This document shows positions 17,493-26,433 of a stretch of 64,000 bases of DNA, in pieces. Below the pieces are notes generated by a model, which was not told the DNA's origin, ran no database searches, and saw only the letters and a list, made by a program, of their open reading frames with translations. Position numbers and translations under genes: made by a program. Position 1 is the stretch's first letter. Every line of letters starts with the position of its first letter. Source of the DNA: UBA1672 sp964351365 (GTDB lineage Bacteria > Pseudomonadota > Alphaproteobacteria > Micavibrionales > Micavibrionaceae); the NCBI GenBank assembly GCA_964351365.1, contig CAYGNP010000006.1, forward strand, positions 1-64,000, read 5' to 3'.

Positions 17493-19555
17493 TCCGCCGC
17501 CTCCCGATAAGCAGTGCGCTTATCAAAAGCGTGAACGCATTCACTCATCGTTTCTGACGCACGGCAAATCGCGTTATTCAGATAATAACTCTGCACCGGG
17601 TTAACAAAGGCATCCTTGTTTACCTTACCTTTTGCCGTAATCTTTCCCCATTTCGAAGGAATAATAACATCTATAGATTTAAACACAGACCATTCCCGCT
17701 TGATCCGCGCCCGCAGCTCCGCAGCCGAGTTATACGGCAGAGGTTGAGCACATAAATGCTCTGACAATGCACGCAAAATCGACCAGTCCTCCCGCGCATC
17801 CCCGGGCGGAGAAACCGCGCGCCGCGCCATCTGCACACGCCCTTCGGTATTCACATATAGCCCATCCTTCTCGGTATATGCCGCCGCAGGCAAAATTACA
17901 TCCGCGCGCTCTGCCCCATGATCACCATGATGCCCTTGATAGACAACGAAGGTCTGCCAGCCAATATTGACGCGCGCATTAAACTCATCTGCGCCGAGCA
18001 AGAACAACGCCTTAATCGATCCGTCTTTTGTACCGTTAATAGTCTCAACAAAATCTTTTCCGCCCTTTTCCGGCAAAAACCCAATATCCAGACCGCCAAC
18101 ACGCGAGGCCGCCTGATGAAGAATATTAAAGCCATTCCAATCCTCACGCACCACGCCGAGATCCACCGCCGCCTTATACAACATCGCATGCACTGCCAGG
18201 CCGTCATCACGGCGAAACGCACCCGATCCAATAATCATCATTGGCTTTTTCGCATTCAGCTTCCCGGCATAATTGCTGACCAAAGCCTCAAGATCACGCG
18301 GGCCCTCACCAACATGCTCATACGGATAAGTCAGATCACATGCCTCGCCAATCAGCGATATCGGAATACCCTTCTCTAGCCAGTTTTTGCGGATGCGCGC
18401 ATTCACGAGGCTCGCCTCGTGACGGGGATTTGTTCCAATCAGTAAAATCGCATCTGCCTCATCAATCCCTGCAATTGTTGAGTTAAACAAATATGATCCA
18501 CGCTCAGTCACAGAAAATAAACCACCATCGGTGCGACAATCCATATTCGGTGAACCAAGCGAAAGCATCAAATCCTTCATCGCCGTCATGGCCTCAACAT
18601 CAACCAAATCACCAGCCAGTGCAGCGATTTCAGACCCCTTAAATCCAGAGAGCTTTTGCGAGATATGCTTAAAAGCCTGCTCCCAGCTTGCTTCAAACAT
18701 CTTGCCGCTTTTCTCATCGCGAATATAGGGCCGGTCAAGGCGTGCCTTTCCAAGGCCGTCATAGGAAAACCGCGCGCGGTCATCAATCCATTCCTCGTTA
18801 ATCTCCTCATTCAGCCGCGGCAAAATGCGCATAACCTCGCGCCCGCGCGAATCAATGCGGATATTGCACCCAAGTGCATCATGCACATCGATGCTCTCGG
18901 TTTTCTTAAGCTCCCAGCTTCTTGCCTTAAATTTATAGGGCTTGGAGGTCAGCGCCCCCACAGGACAAATATCAATTAAATTCCCGGACAACTCGGTATC
19001 CAGTATCTCTCCGGTATACGTCCCAATCTCCGCATCTTCACCACGGTTAAACTGCCCCAAAACAGGTGCTCCGGCTATTTCCTCGGCAAACCTTACACAG
19101 CGCGTGCAGTTAATACAGCGCGTCATAATTGTCCCGACAAGCGGCCCAAAGTCTTTATTACCCACTGCGCGCTTGTTTTCATGATAGCGCGAGCGATCAA
19201 ACCCATAAGCCACAGCCTGATCCTGCAAGTCACACTCACCGCCTTGATCACATATCGGACAATCAAGAGGGTGATTAATGAGCAACATCTCCATGACGCC
19301 TTTACGCGCTTTTTGCACCATCGGCGAATCAGTCTTAACCACCATACCCTCACCGCACGCCAGAGCGCACGAAGCCTGTGGCTTAGGCGGGCCGGGTGAA
19401 ACCTCAACCAGACACATCCGGCAATTCGCCGGAACAGAAAGCTTGTCATGATAGCAAAACCTGGGAATTTCAATACCAATCTGCTCCGCTGCCTGCAAGA
19501 TGCTGGTCCCCGGGGCAACCTCAATTTCGGTATCATTAATTGTAAGTTTTGGCAT
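17489..19555 (-). CDS. nuoG: NADH-quinone oxidoreductase subunit G
   Basis: The largest peripheral subunit of complex I (688 aa), with a chain of iron-sulphur clusters. The N-terminal ferredoxin domain shows the 2Fe-2S cysteines (RFCYHDKLSVPANCRMC near residue 33). A HPLDCPICDQGGECDLQ segment (near 95-111) and RCINCTRCVRF (near 145) supply the 4Fe-4S ligands. A molybdopterin-oxidoreductase-like fold follows. It is the first gene after the divergent purSL and so needs its own promoter in the 94-bp gap 19556-19649; a TTGCGC-like -35 is visible on this strand but the -10 is weak. Confidence 0.96.
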   Translation of the reverse strand: MPKLTINDTEIEVAPGTSILQAAEQIGIEIPRFCYHDKLSVPANCRMCLVEVSPGPPKPQASCALACGEGMVVKTDSPMVQKARKGVMEMLLINHPLDCPICDQGGECDLQDQAVAYGFDRSRYHENKRAVGNKDFGPLVGTIMTRCINCTRCVRFAEEIAGAPVLGQFNRGEDAEIGTYTGEILDTELSGNLIDICPVGALTSKPYKFKARSWELKKTESIDVHDALGCNIRIDSRGREVMRILPRLNEEINEEWIDDRARFSYDGLGKARLDRPYIRDEKSGKMFEASWEQAFKHISQKLSGFKGSEIAALAGDLVDVEAMTAMKDLMLSLGSPNMDCRTDGGLFSVTERGSYLFNSTIAGIDEADAILLIGTNPRHEASLVNARIRKNWLEKGIPISLIGEACDLTYPYEHVGEGPRDLEALVSNYAGKLNAKKPMMIIGSGAFRRDDGLAVHAMLYKAAVDLGVVREDWNGFNILHQAASRVGGLDIGFLPEKGGKDFVETINGTKDGSIKALFLLGADEFNARVNIGWQTFVVYQGHHGDHGAERADVILPAAAYTEKDGLYVNTEGRVQMARRAVSPPGDAREDWSILRALSEHLCAQPLPYNSAAELRARIKREWSVFKSIDVIIPSKWGKITAKGKVNKDAFVNPVQSYYLNNAICRASETMSECVHAFDKRTAYREAAE

Positions 19556-19566
19556 ATCTATAAGTG

Positions 19567-19579
19567 CTCTAAATTAGAG
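19567..19579. promoter_or_regulatory. Palindrome between nuoG and purSL
   Basis: CTCTAA-A-TTAGAG is a perfect 6-1-6 inverted repeat. It lies 12 bp upstream of the nuoG start codon and 2 bp from the proposed purSL -35 element, a position from which a bound protein could affect both divergent genes. I do not know the regulator. By chance a 6-bp palindrome is not rare, so confidence is modest. Confidence 0.35.
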
Positions 19580-19581
19580 TA

Positions 19582-19610
19582 TTGAAATCATAACTGAAGT
19601 TCTATTTAAT
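19582..19610 (+). promoter_or_regulatory. Sigma70-type promoter for purSL
   Basis: TTGAAA (19582-19587) and TTTAAT (19605-19610) are separated by an optimal 17 bp, ending 39 bp before the purSL ATG. Both hexamers match the housekeeping consensus at five of six positions. This is the only such pair in the gap on the plus strand. Confidence 0.55.
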
Positions 19611-19649
19611 CTGCGCAAGTTACGCAACCAATAAGAACAACGGAATTAT

Positions 19650-22550
19650 ATGCACACACGCATCGAAATTCTAGCCCATAAAGACGATGGTCGCTCGAAA
19701 AACATAGAAAAGATTCTAAAAACCCTGGATGTTATTGCATCTGTGCGCGCAGTTGATGTCTATTCCTCGGAAAATCCAAAAGCGTCTTCGCCCGAATTTG
19801 CAAATGCGCTGGCAAATCCTGTCACACAAAAAATAAATCAAACGCCGAACGATTTCGACTGGGCATTAGAGATAGGGTTCTTACCCGGAGTAACCGACAA
19901 TGTGGGCCATACAACCTCTGAATTACTAGAGCTAGCAACAAATGACAACGCACCCTGTTATTCATCAAAACTCTATCTTATCAAGGGCAAAGCCACACGA
20001 GAAAAAATAGAAGCTCTCGCAAGCAATATCTCAAATGCGCTTATCCACCGCATCTCAATCAAAAGCAAAGAAGACTTTATCCGTGATGGCGGTATGGAAA
20101 CAATCATTCCCAAAGTAACTTTGGATAACAAAGGTGCAGTGGCCGATGATGTTGATTTAAACATCCCCGATGAAGCCCTCGCCGAACTTGGGAACAAAGG
20201 GATAAAAAATGCCGATGGCTCATATCGCGGCCCACTAGGACTGTCTCTGCATTACATGAAGGCAATACAATCCTATTACAAGGCACAAGGCCGCCCGGCA
20301 ACAGACATCGAGCTTGAAACTCTTGCCCAAACATGGTCAGAGCATTGCAAGCACACCATTTTTGCCTCCCCCATAGATGATATAAAAGACGGCCTTTATA
20401 AGCATTACATCAAACGCGCAACTAAGGAAATCCGAGAGGAACGCGCAGAAGATGACATATGCGTTTCCGTATTCTCAGATAACGCAGGCGGCATCATCTT
20501 TGATGAAAATTACCTGATCACCGATAAGGTCGAAACCCACAACTCCCCGTCCGCTCTTGACCCCTTCGGCGGTGCAATCACCGGCATTGTCGGCGTTAAC
20601 CGCGACTGCATGGGCTTTGGGATGGGCGCAAAACCGATCTTGAACCGCTATGGCTTTTGCCTCGCAGACCCAAAACTAAAGCCAAATTATTTCCGAGACA
20701 AAGAGTGTACAAATGCCCTGCTCCCACCCGCAAACATCATGCATGGCGTCATCGCAGGCGTTGAATCAGGCGGAAATTGCTCCGGCATTCCAACCCCGCA
20801 AGGCTTCGTGGTCTTTGATGACCGCTTCGCAGGCAAGCCCCTTGTCTTTGTTGGCACAATCGGCCTGATCCCGCGCGAAATTAATCGCAAGCCAAGCCAC
20901 ATCAAAAAAGCCAACCCAGGCGATAAAATCGTCATGGCAGGCGGAAGAGTTGGCGCTGACGGCATTCACGGTGCAACCTTTTCATCCGTCGCACTCGACG
21001 AGGGCTCCCCCGCCACGGCCGTGCAAATCGGTGATCCCATCACCCAAAAGAAAATGTCCGATGCGATCGTAAAGGAAATACGCGAAAAAAATTGGTACAG
21101 CGCCATAACCGATAACGGTGCAGGCGGCCTGTCTTCCTCAGTCGGAGAAATGGCCGAGCAATCCGGCGGCTTCCATTTGGAACTCGACAAAGTCCCGCTC
21201 AAATATCCCGGCCTCGCACCATGGGAAATCTGGATTAGCGAATCTCAGGAACGCATGACCCTTGCCGTTCCTCCTGAAAATACAGATAAACTGATAAAAT
21301 TCCTTAAAAAACGTGGCGTCGAGGCAACCGTTATCGGTACATATACGGACTCTGGGCGTGCAAATATTTCGTGGCACGGCGAAACTATTCTGGATATCGA
21401 GATGGATTTCCTCCATGACGGAAATCCAGAAACACCGCTCAAAACAACATTCACTCGCGGCGGAGAACCCGAGCCTGATCTCAAAGAACCAAAAGATTAT
21501 GCGCAAACACTCAAAGACATGCTCTCACGCCTCAATATTTGTTCACGCGAATTTATCGCCGCGCAATATGACCACAACGTGCAAGGCTCCGCCGTCCTCG
21601 GCCCCCTTCAAGGAAAAGGGCGCGTCTTCGCCGAAACGACAATCTCGCGCCCCGTTTTCGCATCACCCAAAGGCGTTGTCCTCTCGCAAGGGCTATTCCC
21701 CCGCTACAGTGATATTGACACCGCCGCTATGGCCGCCGCTGGACTAGACATGGCCGTGCGTAACGCCATAGCCGCCGGTGCAGATATAAACCATTTGGCC
21801 CTTCTGGATAATTTCTGCTGGTGCTCCTCCGACGAGCCCGAACGCCTCGGCCAGCTTAAACGCGCCGTTGAAACCATTTATAATATGGCCGTAAAATACG
21901 GTACACCCTTTATCTCTGGCAAAGATAGTATGTTCAATGATTTCAAGGGCTATGACGCAAAAGGCAAAGCGATAAAAATTTCCGCCCCGCCGACTTTACT
22001 TGTCTCATCCATTGGAGTTATCCCAAACATTGACCGCGCGATCTCCCTCGCCCCCAAAGCAGCAGGAGATCTCGTCTACCTGCTTGGCGCGACCAAAGAC
22101 GAACTCGGCGCTTCAGAATATTATGATATGCATGGCAAGCTTGGAAATAACGTGCCCGAAACAGATGCACATGAAAACTTGCGCCTCTACCGTCTCTATA
22201 CCCGCGCCAGCCGTGACAAACTCATCGCCTCCGCGCTTGCTCTGGGCTATGGCGGTCTGGGCGCAGCCCTCGCTAAAAAAGCGATCGCCAGTGGATTCGG
22301 GATGGATATTGACCTCTCATCAATTGCCCTTCGCGCTGATAAAGCGCTATTTTCTGAAAGCACAGGCCGCATTCTTGTTACCGTCGCCCCGCACGCAAAA
22401 AAAGCCTTCGAACGTAATTTCAAAGGCTTCGCGCAATGTCATTACATTGGCTCAGTCGCGCACTCAGAAAACCTCTTCATCCGTGATGTTCTTAAGGCCA
22501 ATATCTCAGACCTCGAAGAAGCCTACAAAACCCCATTGAGGGATTATTGA
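19650..22550 (+). CDS. purL: Phosphoribosylformylglycinamidine synthase, fused PurS-PurL form
   Basis: The synthetase component for step four of purine synthesis: FGAR plus ATP plus ammonia gives FGAM. The protein is 966 aa. Ordinary small PurL is about 740 aa and works with a separate ~80-aa PurS, so this is the fused PurSL form, with about 200 extra N-terminal residues before the catalytic part. The catalytic domain is recognised by TWSEHCKHTIF (near residue 228), NDNAGG-like SDNAGGIIFDEN (near 277) and VETHNSPSALDPFGGA (near 292); the second AIR-synthase domain starts near 640 (YDHNVQGSAVLGP). It has no glutamine amidotransferase domain; purQ supplies that 500 bp downstream. Most alphaproteobacteria have separate purS, purQ and purL. 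Confidence 0.93.
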   Translation: MHTRIEILAHKDDGRSKNIEKILKTLDVIASVRAVDVYSSENPKASSPEFANALANPVTQKINQTPNDFDWALEIGFLPGVTDNVGHTTSELLELATNDNAPCYSSKLYLIKGKATREKIEALASNISNALIHRISIKSKEDFIRDGGMETIIPKVTLDNKGAVADDVDLNIPDEALAELGNKGIKNADGSYRGPLGLSLHYMKAIQSYYKAQGRPATDIELETLAQTWSEHCKHTIFASPIDDIKDGLYKHYIKRATKEIREERAEDDICVSVFSDNAGGIIFDENYLITDKVETHNSPSALDPFGGAITGIVGVNRDCMGFGMGAKPILNRYGFCLADPKLKPNYFRDKECTNALLPPANIMHGVIAGVESGGNCSGIPTPQGFVVFDDRFAGKPLVFVGTIGLIPREINRKPSHIKKANPGDKIVMAGGRVGADGIHGATFSSVALDEGSPATAVQIGDPITQKKMSDAIVKEIREKNWYSAITDNGAGGLSSSVGEMAEQSGGFHLELDKVPLKYPGLAPWEIWISESQERMTLAVPPENTDKLIKFLKKRGVEATVIGTYTDSGRANISWHGETILDIEMDFLHDGNPETPLKTTFTRGGEPEPDLKEPKDYAQTLKDMLSRLNICSREFIAAQYDHNVQGSAVLGPLQGKGRVFAETTISRPVFASPKGVVLSQGLFPRYSDIDTAAMAAAGLDMAVRNAIAAGADINHLALLDNFCWCSSDEPERLGQLKRAVETIYNMAVKYGTPFISGKDSMFNDFKGYDAKGKAIKISAPPTLLVSSIGVIPNIDRAISLAPKAAGDLVYLLGATKDELGASEYYDMHGKLGNNVPETDAHENLRLYRLYTRASRDKLIASALALGYGGLGAALAKKAIASGFGMDIDLSSIALRADKALFSESTGRILVTVAPHAKKAFERNFKGFAQCHYIGSVAHSENLFIRDVLKANISDLEEAYKTPLRDY

Positions 22551-22551
22551 T

Positions 22552-23061
22552 ATGAATGGAAACAAAATTTCTTCTAAATATACAACTTTTTTGAAAAAAA
22601 AGTTTTTAATCATTATTTATATTATTGTGACAATAGCAGTTATAGTAAGCTTATTGCATAAAGATAGTGCTTTCAATACAATCGAAATTACATATTTACT
22701 TTTTGGCATTATTTTTACTGGTCTATTATCTCTATCCATACAAAAGAATATTTTTGATAACATAGCAGATGAAGTGTATGACTGCGGAGATTATTTAAGA
22801 ATTATATATAATAAGCGGGATGGAAATTTATATTTAAAAAATATAATCAATGTAAATTTTGGAAATCATGAAGGCGGAGCCAACACAAATATTACATTAC
22901 AATTTTCAGAACCATTTTTATCAGGCATGAAAGAAAATAAAATCTCATTCATATTAGAACATAGCTTAACACCCTATGGAGATAATAACGCCCCAGAACG
23001 ACGTAAATACATTGAAACACTAATCCAACGCATCGACGAGGCCCGCCGCAATGATAGCTAA
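22552..23061 (+). CDS. AT-rich membrane protein of unknown function between purSL and purQ
   Basis: I do not recognise this 169-aa protein. It has two hydrophobic segments (about residues 18-36 and 46-63) followed by a soluble domain of about 105 residues with many Asn, Ile and Tyr codons. The DNA is clearly more AT-rich than purSL and purQ on either side, which points to recent acquisition. It starts one base after the purSL stop (TGATATG) and overlaps the purQ start by 11 bp, so it is read in the same message. Two N-terminal helices plus a cytoplasmic domain is a layout seen in many small PH-like or DUF membrane proteins, but no family can be named. Confidence 0.75.
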   Translation: MNGNKISSKYTTFLKKKFLIIIYIIVTIAVIVSLLHKDSAFNTIEITYLLFGIIFTGLLSLSIQKNIFDNIADEVYDCGDYLRIIYNKRDGNLYLKNIINVNFGNHEGGANTNITLQFSEPFLSGMKENKISFILEHSLTPYGDNNAPERRKYIETLIQRIDEARRNDS

Positions 23062-23881
23062 AGCACTCATCCTTTCAGGCTACGGCCTCAACAGCGAGGA
23101 AGAAACCCTCCATGCTTTTAAATATTGCGGCCTTGAGGGGGATATAGTCCACATTAATGATGTCATCGACTCCCCAAAAATGTTGGAAGATTATAATATC
23201 CTCGCGATTCCCGGCGGATTTTCTTATGGCGATGACACGGGCTCCGGCAATGCCTTTGCACAGAAAATGCGCCTGGCACTCATGCCCCAGCTTCTCGAAT
23301 TTATTGCGCGCGACACCCTCACCATCGGTATATGCAACGGATGCCAGATCCTTGTTAATCTCGGCCTTGTCCCCGCGCTGGGCAATTACGGCGAGCGTGA
23401 TATCGCCGTCACTTACAACGCCTCCGCCAGATATCAATGCCGATGGATTGATTTAAAAATTCAGAGCAACTCCCCGTGGCTGCGCGGCATTGACACAATT
23501 CATATTCCCGTAGCCCACGGCGAAGGCCGATTCATGATGGAGGATAAAACCCTCAAAGCTTTGCAAAAAAATGGCCAGATTGCAGCCCGTTATATCAAAG
23601 AAGATGGCTCAAGCGCGCAGGAAGAATTCCCCTATAATCCTAACGGATCAGTTGATGACATCGCCGCAATGACAGATAAAACAGGAAAAATTCTGGCGAT
23701 CATGCCCCATCCTGAGCGAGGCATGTTTACATGGCAACGTGATGATTTCGCAGAACTCAAAGACCGGGCACAGCGCACAGGCACAAAATTACCCGAAGAA
23801 ACCGATGGGCTTAAAATCTTCCAGAATGCGGCAGAATATTTTGAGAGTAACGCAAAAACCAGTCGCGCCATAAGTCACTGA
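23051..23881 (+). CDS. purQ: Phosphoribosylformylglycinamidine synthase, glutamine amidotransferase subunit
   Basis: Class I glutaminase that feeds ammonia to PurSL. The nucleophile lies in GICNGCQILVNLG (near residue 98, the first Cys of the NGCQ region), and the His-Glu pair in MPHPERGMF (near 219). At 276 aa it is longer than the common ~225-aa bacterial PurQ. This is the long form that accompanies fused PurSL, for example in sulphate-reducing deltaproteobacteria as I recall. It overlaps the preceding gene by 11 bp. The first methionine fits the family start (AKALILSGYGLN). Confidence 0.95.
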   Translation: MIAKALILSGYGLNSEEETLHAFKYCGLEGDIVHINDVIDSPKMLEDYNILAIPGGFSYGDDTGSGNAFAQKMRLALMPQLLEFIARDTLTIGICNGCQILVNLGLVPALGNYGERDIAVTYNASARYQCRWIDLKIQSNSPWLRGIDTIHIPVAHGEGRFMMEDKTLKALQKNGQIAARYIKEDGSSAQEEFPYNPNGSVDDIAAMTDKTGKILAIMPHPERGMFTWQRDDFAELKDRAQRTGTKLPEETDGLKIFQNAAEYFESNAKTSRAISH

Positions 23882-23885
23882 AATA

Positions 23886-23924
23886 AAAAAGAAAAACAGC
23901 GTCCTTTAGTTCGTTTTTATTTTT
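23886..23924. terminator. AT-rich hairpin between convergent purQ and nuoF
   Basis: AAAAAGAAAAAC (23886-23897) pairs with GTTTTTATTTTT (23913-23924) at 11 of 12 positions around a 15-nt loop. A T run follows on the plus strand and an A run precedes, so it could stop transcription from both sides: purQ ends at 23881 and nuoF ends at 24002. The stem is weak because it is almost all A-T pairs, hence moderate confidence. Confidence 0.45.
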
Positions 23925-24001
23925 AAAAGACGTACGCCCGTAAACCAAAACACGTACATGTTTGACAATAGCAAAATTCAGCAATAATCACAAATTTAAG
24001 T

Positions 24002-25282
24002 TCAAGCCGCCATCTTGCGATACTGCAAAATGCGTGCTTCCATCTCCGGGCGGAAATGTTTGATCAACCCCTGCACTGGCCATGCCGCAGCATCCCCAAG
24101 CGCGCAAATCGTGTGCCCCTCAATCTCCTTGGTCACTTCATAGAGCTGGTCGATTTCCTCGATCGTAGCATTACCCTGCACCATACGCCGCATCATGCGC
24201 CACAACCAGCCGGAGCCTTCGCGGCAAGGCGTACATTGCCCGCAACTCTCATGCATATAAAATTGTGACAAACGGCAGATCGCCTGAATAACATCGGTCG
24301 ATTTATCCATAACAATAACCCCCGCAGTCCCAAGCCCCGTCCCAACGTCTTTAAGAGAGTCAAAATCCATTCGCACCGTATCACACGTCGCCTTGGGAAT
24401 CATCGGCGTTGATGAACCGCCCGGAATAACCGCGAGCAAATTCTCCCACCCACCGCGAACGCCTCCGCAATGTTTTTCAATAAGCTCCTTAAGCGGAATG
24501 CCCATCTCTTCTTCAACATTACAGGGGTTTACAACATGTCCTGAAATACAGAATAACTTTGTACCAGAATTTTTCTCATCCCGCCCAAGCCCAGCAAACC
24601 ATTTTGCCCCGCGCCGCATGATCGTCGGCGCCACAGCAATCGTTTCAACATTATTTACAGTCGTCGGGCAGGAATACAAACCTGCCATCGCCGGAAATGG
24701 CGGCTTGTTGCGCGGCTGACCTTTATTACCCTCAAGACTTTCAATCAGCGCAGTCTCTTCTCCGCAAATATACGCCCCAGCACCGCGGTGGACAATCACA
24801 TCAAAATCCCATCCCGATCCCGCAGCATTCTTGCCCAATAGACCAGAATCATAGGCCTCATGTACGGCCTTCCAGAGATTCGAGCTCTCATGATAAAACT
24901 CGCCCCGCACATAGATATAAGCCTTATGTGCACCCATCGCAAACCCTGCCACTAGCGCACCCTCGATCAGCTTATGTGGCTCATTGCGCAAAATATCGCG
25001 GTCTTTGCATGTACCCGGCTCGGATTCATCGGCATTTATAACCAGATAATGTGGCTTCGTGCCAATTTCTTTTGGCATGAATGACCATTTGAGACCAGTC
25101 GGAAAACCAGCACCCCCACGGCCACGCAAGCCTGAGGCCTTCATCTCCTCGATAATTCCCTCACGGCCTTTCTTGATAATATCAGCCGTTTTATCCCAAT
25201 CCCCGCGCGCACGTGCCTCAGGCAGAGAAAAACTCTCCCACCCGTAAATATTCGTGAATATTCTGTCTTTATCATCAAGCAT
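24002..25282 (-). CDS. nuoF: NADH-quinone oxidoreductase subunit F
   Basis: Holds the NADH site, FMN and the N3 4Fe-4S cluster of complex I. Visible motifs are GRGGAGFPTGLKWSFMP (NADH binding, near residue 54), a glycine-rich FMN region with GAGAYICGEETALIESLEG (near 167-185), and ESCGQCTPCREG (near 345) plus a downstream HTICALGD cysteine for the cluster. Length 426 is typical. It starts directly after nuoE and is the last gene of the nuoA-F half, ending at the converging purQ. Confidence 0.97.
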   Translation of the reverse strand: MLDDKDRIFTNIYGWESFSLPEARARGDWDKTADIIKKGREGIIEEMKASGLRGRGGAGFPTGLKWSFMPKEIGTKPHYLVINADESEPGTCKDRDILRNEPHKLIEGALVAGFAMGAHKAYIYVRGEFYHESSNLWKAVHEAYDSGLLGKNAAGSGWDFDVIVHRGAGAYICGEETALIESLEGNKGQPRNKPPFPAMAGLYSCPTTVNNVETIAVAPTIMRRGAKWFAGLGRDEKNSGTKLFCISGHVVNPCNVEEEMGIPLKELIEKHCGGVRGGWENLLAVIPGGSSTPMIPKATCDTVRMDFDSLKDVGTGLGTAGVIVMDKSTDVIQAICRLSQFYMHESCGQCTPCREGSGWLWRMMRRMVQGNATIEEIDQLYEVTKEIEGHTICALGDAAAWPVQGLIKHFRPEMEARILQYRKMAA

Positions 25283-25942
25283 CTAAGCCACCCCAACTTT
25301 CTGCGCAAGTTTCTTCAAGCTTGTTGGCCCCGCCGCAGACATAGACGCTTTGCGCCCGGTCTGAGAACCAATGCTAGGCTTAATACCTTCCGCAAGATTG
25401 GTCAGAACCTCGCGCATATTATCCGGCGTTAAATCCTCGTAATAATCATCATTAATTTGCACCATCGGTGCGTTCACACACGCCCCCAGACACTCAACTT
25501 CCATCAGGGTAAAAAGGCCGTCTTTCGTTGTCTCCCCCAAACCAACGCCAAGATGATCGGTCGTCGCCTTGACGATATCCGCAGACCCACAAAGCCAGCA
25601 TGGCGTGGTTGTACAGAACTGCACAAGATTTTGTCCCACCGGCGCCGTATTATACATGGAATAAAAGCTCGCAACCTCATAGACCTTAACCTTGTGCATA
25701 CCAAGAATGTCAGCAATTTTATCCATCGCCGCACGCGGTATCCATCCCCCATAAGGTGGATCAGCCTTCATACCTTCCTGCGCTACCTGTCTTTGCGCCA
25801 GATCAAGCAACGGCATAACTGCAGATTTCTGCTTCCCCGGCGGGTAGAGTGCAATAATTTCGGCAATATGCTTCTCATACATTTTGTCGAATTCAAAATG
25901 CTCCGGCTGGTAATCGGCGTTTAAATCAAATGGTTTTTTCAT
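25283..25942 (-). CDS. nuoE: NADH-quinone oxidoreductase subunit E
   Basis: A thioredoxin-fold subunit with the N1a 2Fe-2S cluster. The four ligands are seen in CTTTPCWLCG (near residue 92) and VECLGACVNAPM (near 132). The 219-aa length includes a typical alphaproteobacterial C-terminal extension rich in Ser/Ala/Lys. The start overlaps the DUF805 gene by 4 bp. Confidence 0.95.
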   Translation of the reverse strand: MKKPFDLNADYQPEHFEFDKMYEKHIAEIIALYPPGKQKSAVMPLLDLAQRQVAQEGMKADPPYGGWIPRAAMDKIADILGMHKVKVYEVASFYSMYNTAPVGQNLVQFCTTTPCWLCGSADIVKATTDHLGVGLGETTKDGLFTLMEVECLGACVNAPMVQINDDYYEDLTPDNMREVLTNLAEGIKPSIGSQTGRKASMSAAGPTSLKKLAQKVGVA

Positions 25943-26433
25943 TTTTTTTCTTCTATAACTTCCCTGTGTCCCAAAGCCAAGCCATACTTATTTTCCTCAG
26001 GTGATCCCGGAATCCAGCCTGGAATTGTTAGAGATAATAGCATTAAAACAGCAATAACCACCACAGGCAAGATATCAAAAAAAGCTGCAACGTATGAATA
26101 ATCTCTCTCTATGGCAAAAAAATCATAACTCGCCCAATTATTTTCAAACTGCAAAAGAAACATAACGAGGCCAAAAATAATAATATTTAAAAAAACAGGA
26201 TATCCCAACAAAGCAATCCATGCTGATTGTCCAAAATCATGAAAACGCTTAATATGTACAACAGCTAATGGCCATAAGGTCAGTAAAAGAAATATTTTAA
26301 AAACTACGCCATCTTCATCAAAAATTATATTTATAGGCAAAAACAAGACAATATAAGGCAACATAAATTTAATGAGAAAGTCCTTTCTACCAATTCTACC
26401 TTTTGGTGAAAAGTAAAAATCCCGCCAATTCAA
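25939..26433 (-). CDS. DUF805 family membrane protein embedded between nuoD and nuoE
   Basis: A 164-aa inner-membrane protein. The N-terminus NWRDFYFSPKGRIGRKDF, the loop HIKRFHDFGQSAW (near residue 60) and the end IPGSPEENKYG are the hallmarks of DUF805, a widespread family of unknown function. It has four predicted helices (about 24-40, 42-58, 70-95, 115-138). Four-base overlaps join it to nuoD upstream and nuoE downstream. The DNA is more AT-rich than the flanking nuo genes. Operon position is unusual and makes co-expression with complex I certain if the message is continuous. Confidence 0.9.
   Translation of the reverse strand: MNWRDFYFSPKGRIGRKDFLIKFMLPYIVLFLPINIIFDEDGVVFKIFLLLTLWPLAVVHIKRFHDFGQSAWIALLGYPVFLNIIIFGLVMFLLQFENNWASYDFFAIERDYSYVAAFFDILPVVVIAVLMLLSLTIPGWIPGSPEENKYGLALGHREVIEEKK

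Noticed and set aside
22000..22539. 179-codon frame overlapping the end of purSL in another frame
   Set aside because: Ser/Pro/Thr-rich shadow of a conserved AIR-synthase domain.
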